Shown here: positions 7,801 to 17,900 of the stretch, piece by piece | Layout of the letters: every line of letters begins with the position of its first letter | How positions within the stretch are numbered: position 1 is the first letter of the stretch | Source of the DNA: Siphonodentalium dalli | Taxonomy: Eukaryota > Mollusca > Scaphopoda > Gadilida > Siphonodentaliidae | Assembly: GCA_032622095.1 (NCBI GenBank) | Contig: CP136069.1 | Coordinates: 187,975,122 to 188,039,121, forward strand | DNA: 64,000 bases | Direction of reading: 5' to 3' | Notes under the pieces: generated by a model | What the model was told of the DNA's origin: nothing | The model's input: only the letters and a program-made list of their open reading frames with translations | Databases searched by the model: none | Program-made: the position numbers and the translations under genes

Positions 7801-10091
7801 TTAAAAAAAAAAAATGTTTTGGTATAGGTTCAACGTTAATAAAGAGCGTTGACGTATTACTATTGTTCGTTGGTTGATCCTAAAAAATTACTCGTTCCAA
7901 TCTACGTGTCAATATTAAAAATGTATATCATGATCCGACATATAGCCTGTATAATTGTCGATTCAAGCACGCAGCTATCAAGTTCAATAAAGTTAAAACA
8001 ATTATATATTACGTTATATAGTTCACTATATAACAATTACAAATCTCTTTTCACAAAAAAAATATGTTACACATTTTTTCAATGTGTCAAGAATTAAAAA
8101 AGTTAATTACTCGATTTAACATCTGTGACTCAGTTGAATTTTAATATTGAGACCCTTAACTTTGGTCGAATTCAAGTATGTAATTGTTATATGGTAATAT
8201 AACACGCGAGGTAACAGCTAAAAGAGCGTTCAGCGATAATGTAATTTAAAAAAATGAAAGAGCGTCTCTACTTATGCGCGCCTTTAATAAAGAGCGTTAC
8301 GTTATCGTGATTTCGACTGTAATGTGTTACATATATATATATTACAATTAGGTTAAGACTCACCTGACACTTAGCACATTTCTTGCATATATGATCCTCT
8401 TTACAGTCCTGGCAATCCTTTGTATGTAAAGGTGCATATCCTTCAGAACATTCCAATATATCATGTTGAATGGTTTCGAAGTCGAAGAAACAGAATTTAG
8501 CTCTTTCATCATCAGTAACGGGAGGTATGGCCCTCACATAGCATTCGTGTGGTCCCATTGTGTATTTGTCACACGATCTACAAAATGTTTCTCCGCACAC
8601 GTGTTGATTCGGACGTCTTTTCCGTCTCTCCATGACTTTTGTACAGTCCAAGCATTTCCACCATTTTTGACAAGGCGCTGTAGTTTCTCCCGAAGCTTGA
8701 TTAATAGGTTTTGCTTTATGACGCACGAAACATTGATGAGACATACACGTCATATTACAATCTGAACAATGTTCTTTGTTTTCACTTTGTCCACATTTAT
8801 CGCTTTTGCACACGAAACAGGTGTGTTCACAATAATGCTTTCCTTTGGTTGAATAATGTTTTAAACAATGCACACAGAAATATGCATCGCTAAAGAATCC
8901 CGTTATGGATTGTATAGCGTGGAAATGTTCATTAGCAGTGAGATATAAATATATCACGGGTCTTTCTATACCGTCTGTAGGCGCGCTGGTAATGAATTTA
9001 TTACCCAGTCTAGCACTGATGACTAGTATTGTCAAATTCAGAGTTTCCTCGAATGCTTTTAGATCTGCTAAACTGGCCGGTCTGTCTGTTGATACACCTG
9101 CGATGACACTAATTGCTTTGGCTAATTTTCCTTGCTCCGTGCGTTTTTTGACCGTCACATTTTTGTAATAACTGCTCGGTACTTTTCTGTATTCCATGAT
9201 GAGTTGTAAATTATTTCTGGTTCCTCTATTCTGTGTTATTTCCAGCCATTCATCAGGACTGCAAATATTTAATTTACACCAACATGTGGCGATAGCCCGT
9301 GCCATACACATATTGTCGGTGTTTTCAATCGTAACGATCGATGTTTTATTTCTTAGATTGTTACTTTCATGATGTAAAGCCGTTATGCTCCTCCGTGCTC
9401 CGCCTTTAGGTAACTCGATGGTGCCTATATCTATGTGGAAACTTTGATTAACAGTCAGTGTTTGATTACTGTTCAAAACGAGTTCGATTCTGTCAATCAC
9501 AGTGTTAGCATTTAACGTTTGCAACGTTTGTAACGGAACTACTATAGGGTTGTCCAAACTTTCATGGTGAATGATAACTCTGCCAAGATCATTGTCAGCC
9601 AAATTTCCACGAGCTCTTTGAATAGTGTCCTCGAACATTGAATGCAGATTCCTGTATATGTCGATTAACTTTTTCTCTTTGTAAATTTCATCTAATTTGA
9701 TCTCATATGTTCTCTGTGTTGCCAAATTGTTTCCGAAGATTCGTTCACTCCTTTTGCGAATGCTATATCCAGTTATTTGAATATCAGAACTGCCGGCTGT
9801 TTGATTGTCTGATTTTACAGCTCCTTCTTCGTCTTCTCGGTTTTGTAATCCTGATGGTCCAGCTGTACCGGGTTGTGAGTTGTTAACATCATTTTTAGAC
9901 GCATCATCTTCTCCGTATCCGATTTGGTTCGGCCATGGGTCATCTCCTGAACAAAGCGTAGATGCTTCAATTATATCTTCATCCAGTTGATAAGCTACGA
10001 TAGCCTTGTCGTATTCTTCGATGTCTTGCAGAATACATTCTATTTCATAAATTTCATCCACTGTCAGAGGTGTCATTATTTCTTCAGCCAT
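4883..10091 (-). CDS. polB: Protein-primed family B DNA polymerase, two exons, with one in-frame stop
   Basis: Exon 1 is 10091-8364 and exon 2 is 7711-4883, about 1,518 codons including the premature stop. Exon 1 holds an acidic N-terminus, the region around NMCMARAIATCWC seen in Polinton polymerases, many Cys/His pairs, and exonuclease motif I (FDFET, near residue 537). Exon 2 has exo II (HNFKGYDGYFL), exo III (YCRSDV), polymerase motif A (DFTSLYPS, about 6145-6122), motif B (KLMLNSFWGKLG, about 5590-5555), motif C (YYDTDS, about 5296-5279) and a basic tail (KRRRL). It would copy the element genome using a protein primer. Donor and acceptor are both phase 0. A single TAA at 7072-7070 lies in the same frame between exo II and exo III, where relatives usually continue; everything after it is intact. 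This suggests recent inactivation, readthrough or a sequence error. Confidence 0.9.
6301..6529 (-). other. Vsr-like nuclease segment inside the polymerase
   Basis: Between the exonuclease and palm regions lies RLDGYCEE, then FEFHGCQFHGCELC, and about 40 residues later YVCIWEHEF. The order and spacing resemble Vsr mismatch endonucleases (PD-(D/E)XK fold), which have an Asp, then GCFWHGC, then WExE. I recall related segments in Polinton polymerases. Whether it cleaves DNA is unknown. Confidence 0.45.
7070..7072 (-). other. Premature in-frame TAA in the polymerase gene
   Basis: Both sides read in the same frame and carry conserved sequence: exo II with DFTKWHAA before it, FKKELSDYCRSDV after it. 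No splice signals or frame change are apparent around it. It is a point nonsense change rather than a frameshift. Confidence 0.8.
7837..7850 (-). promoter_or_regulatory. Recurrent 14-base motif, exact copy
   Basis: AACGCTCTTTATTA on the minus strand, inside the polymerase intron. Identical copies lie at 8298-8285 (minus) and 10971-10984 (plus). Confidence 0.45.
8221..8298 (-). promoter_or_regulatory. Cluster of three copies of the recurrent motif
   Basis: Within 80 bases of the polymerase intron near its donor are an AACGCTCTTT copy (8230-8221), an ACGCTCTTTC copy (8265-8256) and an exact AACGCTCTTTATTA (8298-8285). Clustering suggests a regulatory or RNA-level role rather than chance. Confidence 0.4.
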
Positions 10092-10163
10092 TTTTCGAGA
10101 AGTCCTGAGTAGTGATTACAGCGGCGTATATTCACTATATGGAATACAGCTTAGTAAGCTATA

Positions 10164-10171
10164 TTTTTATA
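10164..10171 (-). promoter_or_regulatory. TATA box of the polymerase gene
   Basis: On the minus strand GGTATAAAAATATAG lies about 75 bases upstream of the polymerase ATG at 10091. A near-palindrome (AGCTTAGTAAGCT, plus strand about 10149-10161) sits just downstream of it. A TATA box is notable because the same element encodes a TBP-like protein. Confidence 0.5.
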
Positions 10172-10179
10172 CCATAAAA

Positions 10180-11225
10180 TCCCGAACATATGCAAGCACG
10201 AATGACGTAACATTATATAAGATTATATATATATGAACGTAATGTATGAATAGGCCGATAATTGGTTTTGTACGGACGAGGCAACATTAGTTGTTTAACT
10301 GGTTATTATTACGTAACCCTGTGTTCCCCCCGCTGAGAACACCTGCAGATTATCTATTTTTCTAAACATAGAACATGTCTGAACCTATCATTGGCACAAT
10401 AGCAGTGATATAATGTTACATCATCGGTGCTACCTGGAGTTTTCGGCATACAAAATGATCGTAAGTGTGACTGGAGTGATAAGGGGTTATTACGTAATGT
10501 TGTTATAACAATGTGATCAAAGCAATTTGTATAATTGAGTGTCTCACGACCTGACTTAATATGTATGCATGTTTTATGGATAACTAATTATCGCGTGAAT
10601 GACACAGTTTATCAACCTTAATTGATACTAACTCGTTTTGTTCTAAATCGATTTGTTTTCTGAATACCATATAGCTGTGACCGGGGAAATAATAGAATTC
10701 ATTTGGTAAAGCAAAGGTGTGAAAGACACATTGTTAACACCAATGTGGCGTGTGTGATTGAGTGTACATCGCTCATGTTCCATGTAAAAATGGCTGAGAT
10801 TAAATCATCATTCATTCAATATGACAATTCATTCTGGAGGGTTGTAATTTCGCCTTACCATTTTCGACCGTTAGTAATTCAACATAGTACATTTCAATAC
10901 TTCCAATAATTGACGAAAATACACGCCTGTCATATACTCAATAACTTCATATAGAGATAAGTAAAGAATAAACGCTCTTTATTATTTATGTAAAAAGTAA
11001 TGGTGTCTATTTTCAGGTATGACAATTATATGAACTGCGTCCGTTAAACACTGGAATGTATGCATTCATACCGTTGGTCACAATGTCCAATAAAGCTATT
11101 TCTAAACATCGATTAATAAATTCATGAAAAATATTTGAACAAAAAAATAACGAAAGATATTACGAGCAAATAATTTAACATTCGATATTTTTTAATATCG
11201 AGATTATCAGAAACCTAAAAACTCG
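10180..11225. other. Non-coding flank at the right end of the virus-like element
   Basis: About 1 kb without a convincing gene. It holds an exact AACGCTCTTTATTA at 10971-10984, so the element probably reaches at least this far. I could not identify the element's terminal inverted repeat because its left end is outside the window. Confidence 0.5.
10971..10984 (+). promoter_or_regulatory. Recurrent 14-base motif, exact copy
   Basis: AACGCTCTTTATTA on the plus strand, about 880 bases upstream of the polymerase start. Confidence 0.45.
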
Positions 11226-11229
11226 TTAT

Positions 11230-11420
11230 AAATTTTTTATTTAAACTTTTTTTTAGAGAAATAATTTTGAGGGTTTTGAAATTTTTTCTTTTTTTGATAA
11301 TTTGGAAGTTTGGAATTTTTTTGTGGAAAAAATTAATTTTAGGGTTTTTGAAATTTTTTGGAACAAAATAAATTTTTGAATTTTTGAAATTTTTTTTTTG
11401 GGTTTTTGATATTTTAGGAA
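11230..11420. repeat. T-rich low-complexity tract
   Basis: Degenerate repetition of TTTTTGAAATTTTTT and TTTTTGG units. The minus-strand open frame across it is only a Lys/Ile/Phe low-complexity by-product. Confidence 0.7.
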
Positions 11421-11639
11421 TATTTTAGTACAACCAATTTTAGACCCCAAAGATTCTATTTTTAGATGTGACTCTAACGAGCCCCCTATTCTTCTGGTGT
11501 GTCGTGGTCTCTTGCCCGTAGCCGTGTGCATTTGTATGGAGTTAGACCACTAGATGTTAGGATTTATGCAATGTTTCAGGTTAAAATATCTTAATGTTCT
11601 CATACGGGGAATATAGAACCATGGTTTATGAAGATATAG

Positions 11640-12076
11640 GATATTAGGCCTAAACACTGAGGTGCAAGGGGGGTGCAAATGGAATTATGCAAAACTTGTG
11701 TTCGGTCTGATTCTGACTCAAGAGGGGGGGGGGGTGCAGTTGGAATTTCCCAAGGTGGACAACCCCCCCCCCCCAACGGAAACCCTCTAGTCACGTCCCT
11801 GATAATAAAGTATCATTAATGGTATCATAACGGCCTCATAACGCGACCGGCATCATAATGTGTCTATGTAACTTCTGCTTGTATCTGTCTGATATTAAAA
11901 CAGTCAATTTGTATGTCATTTATCGCATATTATTTCTTAACATGTATTCAGGATTCACCCCCCAAAATTAACTCGTATTCAGGATTCACCCCCCCCCCCA
12001 AAATTAACTGGTATTCAGGATTCAGGGGGGAGGGGGTGATACCCTCCTCTATGGTCCTCTATAGTAGGCCTACACT
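11640..12076. repeat. Poly-G/poly-C tracts and a 33-base tandem repeat
   Basis: Several G or C runs of 9-14 bases occur (about 11720, 11765, 11990). Three copies of a unit containing GTATTCAGGATTCACCCC lie at about 11943-12030, the last partly altered. No gene is seen. Confidence 0.6.
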
Positions 12077-12199
12077 TAGTCCAGGAGATATTGGTCGACC
12101 TCTGCACCCCCCCCCCCCAGGACTCAACTTCACCCCACTAATTTTCTTCCTTAAGGTCTCCTCTAATTTTTTTCACTTGTTAACAGTGGCCGCAGAGAC

Positions 12200-13230
12200 C
12201 CCAGACAAGATGGCGTCCATCATGGCGGCCATTTTTTTTAAATGAACCAGGTCTCTTTGATCGCCGTTATAGTAAAGATTATATCACATGCGGTATTGTT
12301 TTCCGCTCGATTCGTTATGCTAATATACAACCCTTACAAATTAGCCAAAAATCCGACACCAGAATCGAATATGGCGACCAAGATGGCCGCCGAAATGTGA
12401 AAATATGCTATTTTTCTGACTTGTTACCACATTTCGTTTGTCTCTGTGGGAAAATGTTGGCACCTTTGCGTCATGTTATACATTTATCATATAGAGGAGT
12501 CATTGCATAGGCGACCACATGGGGACCATAATATACATTCATTGCAGGATATTTTTGTCCGATATCACGTTTTCCCAAATGCCGGTATAATAGGTCAAAG
12601 CCGAATATACGTTAATAACGCGATGTAATGTTTCGAATCAATGAATGTTATTGCTATTATAACAACACCCATGCATATATATGTGCAGGAGATACTCGAG
12701 CTAGGATTCCTCTTATACCTGATTTGAGGAATATTTACCCAAATCCAAGATGGCGACCAAAATGGCCACCAGAAATAAAAAATCGCCGAAAATCGTTGAT
12801 TTTAACATCAGTGAGCATTATTGTCATGAAAACTCCACACCTGCTTACTATTGTGAGTTGGGAACACTTAGGCGAAGAACTTTCCTAGTACCATATCCAA
12901 ATAAAAGTCCCCCAAATCCAAAATGGCGCCCACAATGGCGGACAGATTTTGAAAAATCCCCGAAATTCCCTCATATTCACATCATTGGACATTATTGTCG
13001 AGAGAACTCCACCAATTACCTTACATCTCATGCAAGAAATTGTTTTCCAAATCGAAGATGGTGACCAAAATGGCGACCGAAATTTGAAAACAAGTCTACA
13101 TTCCTTTACTTTCTTACGATGGGCGTTATTGTTTCGCGATTTCTATCCACCATTACATGTTGATATGGAATAGTGACATGAAGTATTCATTAGGGTTTGG
13201 CAATTGATACTCACAGCCAAGATCGCTGCT
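12200..13230. repeat. Degenerate internal repeat of about 150-200 bases with 'AAGATGGCG' cores
   Basis: Six or so spaced copies of a core like CCAAGATGGCGACC followed by a sequence around GACATTATTGT recur through this part of the arm. The same series is present inverted in the right arm (about 36060-37150). Confidence 0.55.
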
Positions 13231-13928
13231 TACTTGGCGGCTAGAAATTGAAACTTTTTGTCATAATATGGGTATGTATGGACGAAACTGTATATAAACC
13301 ATCTACTAGTTCAACTTAAAGATATCAAAACGCATAACATAGCTCGTATCCTTCTGGAAAGATGAAAATCCACAATTAATATAGCGATGTGGCATTTCGA
13401 AATCCATTCTCCACTTAGCGCCGATAATGGCCGTAAGCGTAGGTGCGCCGAATAGTTATATCAGAACAATTACCCGATAACAGATTCTGATTTGCCACGC
13501 CACGTCCATAATTATCTGGACCAGCTTCCATTTATTTGTCTGATAAATCTAGGTCGCTCACACCGACAAAGTATTCACCACTTCCCGGGAGTAGGGTCCC
13601 TCTAATCATAACGTTTCAAACAATTCATTTTCGGGTGTCTAGCTTACAATTTTAAATATTTACTAAATATGATATTTGTGCGTCATCTTGAACTAGGAAG
13701 GCATATGACCGATGAGTATACAAGCTTACAGAAGGTTATCTCTATGTATGTGTCTCATACCCCATGGGGGTAACGACGTGTACACATGGCGAACCAGTTA
13801 GCTAGTCACTTCTCAATAGATGGTTCGTCAACTCACAAACTCAGCGAACGCATTGGCATATGTGGACAACTTCGACAGTGTTTCGAAAGTTGCTAGCTGT
13901 CTCATTCCCTTGGACAGATGTCTATATG

Positions 13929-14180
13929 CTAAGGAGAAGACCATAGTGTACAGACTACCCATACTTCTTGACCATGATCCGAAGTAAACTGTGTGACGCC
14001 CCGCAGTTGTCTCGTCGAATATCTCCTAGCAGAGAAGAACAATGCTCGCGGTGCTAGTTTGTGGACACGCGCCATGATAGTGGGAATGAAATGGCCACGG
14101 TAAACACCACCCCTACACCTGGTGCATGTCATGCGTGTCGGTTTTGTTGTTGTTGGTGTGGTAAGATTGTATTTCCACAT
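13929..14180 (-). pseudogene. Possible decayed DDE integrase/transposase fragment, left arm
   Basis: The minus strand reads a short segment with TSDHGQEVWVV, resembling the DHG-x-EN core of rve-type integrases. It is shared with the right arm (DHVQGVWVYYAVWSS). Both copies are broken and short, so this is a weak call. Confidence 0.25.
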
Positions 14181-14331
14181 CCGTTTCGAAGCCTTTCTGA
14201 TTCAACTACGTACATTTTTGTCTGGATAATACTATGCTAGCCTCCCTCAAAATAGTTGGATGGACTAAATGATAATGTCTTTATAGCATGAATGTATGCG
14301 TTTTTTGTTATCCTCTCCCAGGGTTAGTGTC

Positions 14332-14800
14332 GCCGATGGGGTCATTGTCACAAGGCTCCGGTCGCATTCGTAGCCAGCTTTTCAAATGGATCACAAATGT
14401 AGCCAGCTTTTTTCACCGGCGATCACATTCGTAGCCAGCTTTTCTAATTCCATGCTTTATATGGCGCGAAATCTGACGTCATCACGTTCGTGACGTCGAC
14501 GTCATGCTCCAAAACTGACTTCGTTTATCAACTTATATTGGAATAAAATTCCAGCATTCCAACGACATTGATCGGAAACCTCAGGTTATTAGATGAACTA
14601 ATATCAAAACAAAATGCAAGTTGTTTTTCATCCATCAACTCAGAGAAATGAGATTAACCTGATCGTGTTCATTGAGGCTCGCCTGAATGTGAAAATCTGG
14701 CTACAAATGTGATCGCCATAGAAAAGCTGGCTACATTTGTGATCGGTTTAAAAAGCTGGCTACGAATGTGATCGATGCCTTGTGACAATGACCCCATCAG
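14332..14800. mobile_element. Palindromic MITE, copy 1
   Basis: Terminal inverted repeats begin GATGGGGTCATTGTCACAAG. Each side has three subterminal copies of GTAGCCAGCTTTT (inverted on the other side). It is about 470 bases long and non-coding. Flanks on both sides contain GGTTAG, so a target duplication is likely but imperfect here. Its internal part is in the opposite orientation to copy 2. Confidence 0.8.
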
Positions 14801-14954
14801 GGTTAGGCTGTGTCAGCATGTGGGATGTATTATTCAAGAAAATGTTAGGAACTGTGGTGAATTTATTTCACTATGTATTTAAAGAACAATTTACAGTCTC
14901 GATGGCAATGGCTGTGAACGTTGGGGAACGCGACCTTTATGATCATATATCTTT
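14801..14954. other. Spacer between MITE and satellite
   Basis: I see no gene and no match to the right flank of the satellite. Confidence 0.4.
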
Positions 14955-17900
14955 ACTAGAAGGTGACCCGACTTCGTCCGGGCTTTGACCTTGAATTGTC
15001 TATTTTGAAGGGCAAGGTCAAGTGGGGTCACGATTTGACCCGTCCAAAACACAGTGCCCGAACAAAAGTACCCGACAAAAGTACCCGTCGAAATCCATCC
15101 GGTTTTACCCGATTTGACCTTGAATTGACCATTTTGAAGGTCAAGGTCAGGTGGGGTCAAACACCAACACCCCAAAAATGGTGGAAATCGGCCCAGCGGA
15201 TACGGGGAAATCGGCCCAGCGGATACCGAGATACCCTATGCATCAAATTTCGTCCGTAAAAATCCGCCAGTTTAACCCGATTTGATTTCCACTGAAGTAT
15301 ATAAACGCGCCTCATATACACACGCTCATTAATTATCAAGTTTCAACGTATAAGATAAATTACCATCGGTGCCCGAGATATCGCCAAGACGTCTCTGAAA
15401 CAGTCAAATGCATCGGCCTGTTAAGAGTTAACGTGATCTAACTTTATGACCTCTAACGACGTCATAGAAGTTACGCATTGTTTTTACCCTGATAGAAGAT
15501 CGTACCACTTCTTCTTAATAATTGAGGCAGATAACTAAAACGAATACATACATATTATATATCGTTGGAAAGAGGAAACACGAAAGATTCTCATAGTGTC
15601 ATTATTATGACTGGCATGTTATTATTCGCGCTGTTTCGAATCGATTTGTAAGCACCGAACTGAAATATATTAGCGCAAAACGGCGTAAAAACAGATTTGA
15701 CCTCGGCACGTGAAAAGTTGACCTCGCACGGACAAATTAATAGGCTTATGTTAGTCCTGACCCGAAAATACCCCCACATACCAAGTTTGATCGAAATCGG
15801 TTGGGCCATTTTCGAGTCCATCGATTACACACAAACACACAAACACACAAACAGATCTTCCAAAATATATAATAGACTAGAAGGTGACCCGACTTCGTCC
15901 GGGCTTTGACCTTGAATTGTCTATTTTGAAGGCCAAGGTCAAGTGGGGTCACGATTTGATCCGTCCAAAACACAGTCCCCGAACAAAAGTACCCGACAAA
16001 AGTACCCGTCGAAATCCATCCAGTTTTACCCGATTTGACCTTGAATTGACCAGTTTGAAGGTCAATGTCAGGTGGGATCAAACACCAACACCCCAAAAAT
16101 GGTGGAAATCGGCCCAGCGGATACCGAGATACCCTATGCATCAAATTTCGTCCGTAAAAATCCGCCAGTTTAACCCGATTTGATTTCCACTCAAGTATAT
16201 AAACGCGCCTCATATACACACGCTCATTAATTATCAAGTTTCAACGTAAAGATAAATTACCATCGGTGCCCGAGATATCGCCAAGACGTCTGAAACAGTC
16301 AAATGCATCGGCCGGAGAAGAGTTAACGTGATCTAACTTTATGACCTCTAACGACGTCATAGAAGTTACGCATTGTTTTTACCCTGATAGAAGATCGTAC
16401 CACTTCTTCTTAATAATTGAGGCAGATAACTAAAACGGATACATACATATTATATATCGTTGGAAAGAGGAAACACGAAAGATTATCATAGTGTCATTAT
16501 TATGACTGGCATGTTATTATTCGCGCTGTTTCGAATCGATTTGTAAGCACCGAACTGAAATATATTAGCGCAAAACGGCGTAAAAACAGATTTGACCTCG
16601 GCACGTGAAAAGTTGACCTCGCACGGACAAATTAATAGGCCTATGTTGCTCCTGGCCAGAAAATACCCCCACATACCAAGTTTCATCGAAATCGGCTCGG
16701 CCATTTTCGAGTCCATCGATTACACACAAACACACAAACACACAAACACACAAACAGATCTTCCAAAATATATAATAGACTAGAAGGTGACCCGACTTCG
16801 TCCGGGCTTTGACATTGAATTGTCTATTTTGAAGGCCAAGGTCAAGTGGGGTCACGATTTGACCCGTCCAAAACACAGTGCCCGAACAAAAGTACCCGAC
16901 AAAAGTACCCGTCGAAATCCATCCGGTTTTACCCGATTTGACCTTGAATTGACCATTTTGAAGGTCAAGGTCAGGTGGACCAACACCCCAAAAATGGTGG
17001 AAATCGGCCCAGCGGATACCGGGAAATCGGCCCAGCGGATACCGAGATACCCTATGCATCAAATTTCGTCCGTAAAAATCCGCCAGTTTAACCCGATTTG
17101 ATTTCCACTCAAGTATATAAACGCGCCTCATATACACACGCTCATTAATTATCAAGTTTCAACGTAAAGATAAATTACCATCGGTGCCCGAGATATCGCC
17201 AAGACGTCTGAAACAGTCAAATGCATCGGCCGGTAAAGAGTTAACGTGATCTAACTGTATGACCTCTAACGACGTCATAGAAGTTACGCATTGTTTTTAC
17301 CCTGATAGAAGATCGTACCACTTCTTCTTAATAATTGAGGCAGATAACTAAAACAGATACATACATATTATATATATCGTTGGAAAGAGGAAACACGAAA
17401 GATTCTCATAGTGTCATTATTATGACTGGCATGTTATTATTCGCGCTGTTTCGAATCGATTTGTAAGCACCGAACTGAAATATATTAGCGCAAAACGGCG
17501 TAAAAACAGATTTGACCTCGGCACGTGAAAAGTTGACCTCGCACGGACAAATTAATAGGCCTATGTTAGTCCTGACCCGAAAATACCCCCACATACCAAG
17601 TTTCATCGAAATCGGCTGGGTCATTTTCGAGTCCATCGATTACACACAAACACACAAACACACAAACACACAAACAGATCTTCCAAAATATATAATAGAC
17701 TAGAAGGTGACCCGACTTCGTCCGGGCTTTGACCTTGAATTGTCTATTTTGAAGGCCAAGGTCAAGTGGGGTGACGATTTGACCCGTCCAAAACACAGTG
17801 CCCGAACAAAAGTACGCGACAAAAGTAACCGTCGAAATCGATCCGGTTTTACCCGATTTGACCTTGAATTGACCATTTTGAAGGTCAAGGTCAGGTGGGG

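Larger units (their letters stand above)
7712..8363 (-). other. Intron of the polymerase gene (652 bases)
   Basis: The donor CAG|GTGAGT (minus strand, exon end 8364) is a near-perfect consensus. The acceptor TTACTTTTCAG|AA (exon start 7711) has a good pyrimidine tract. Both are phase 0, and joining them continues a Cys-rich region into the usual TPNF-type zinc ribbon of the family. Reading past the donor gives a tail of 31 residues that looks like intron. The intron also contains copies of the recurrent 14-base motif. Confidence 0.8.
12077..14300 (+). mobile_element. Left arm of a long diverged inverted repeat flanking the satellite
   Basis: Reverse-complement matches run through the whole arm to about 34470-37289. 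TTAGTCCAGGAGATATTGG at 12077 pairs with the end near 37289. The AAGATGGCG blocks, the segment at 13390-13460 and the segment at 13930-14180 all have inverted partners. Divergence is visible throughout. The arms may be the long terminal repeats of an old DNA transposon that now encloses the satellite; that is inference. Confidence 0.7.

Noticed and set aside
8268-8363. C-terminal 31 residues of the long polymerase exon 1 frame
   Set aside because: They lie past a strong splice donor and are not like the family; the frame is intron readthrough.
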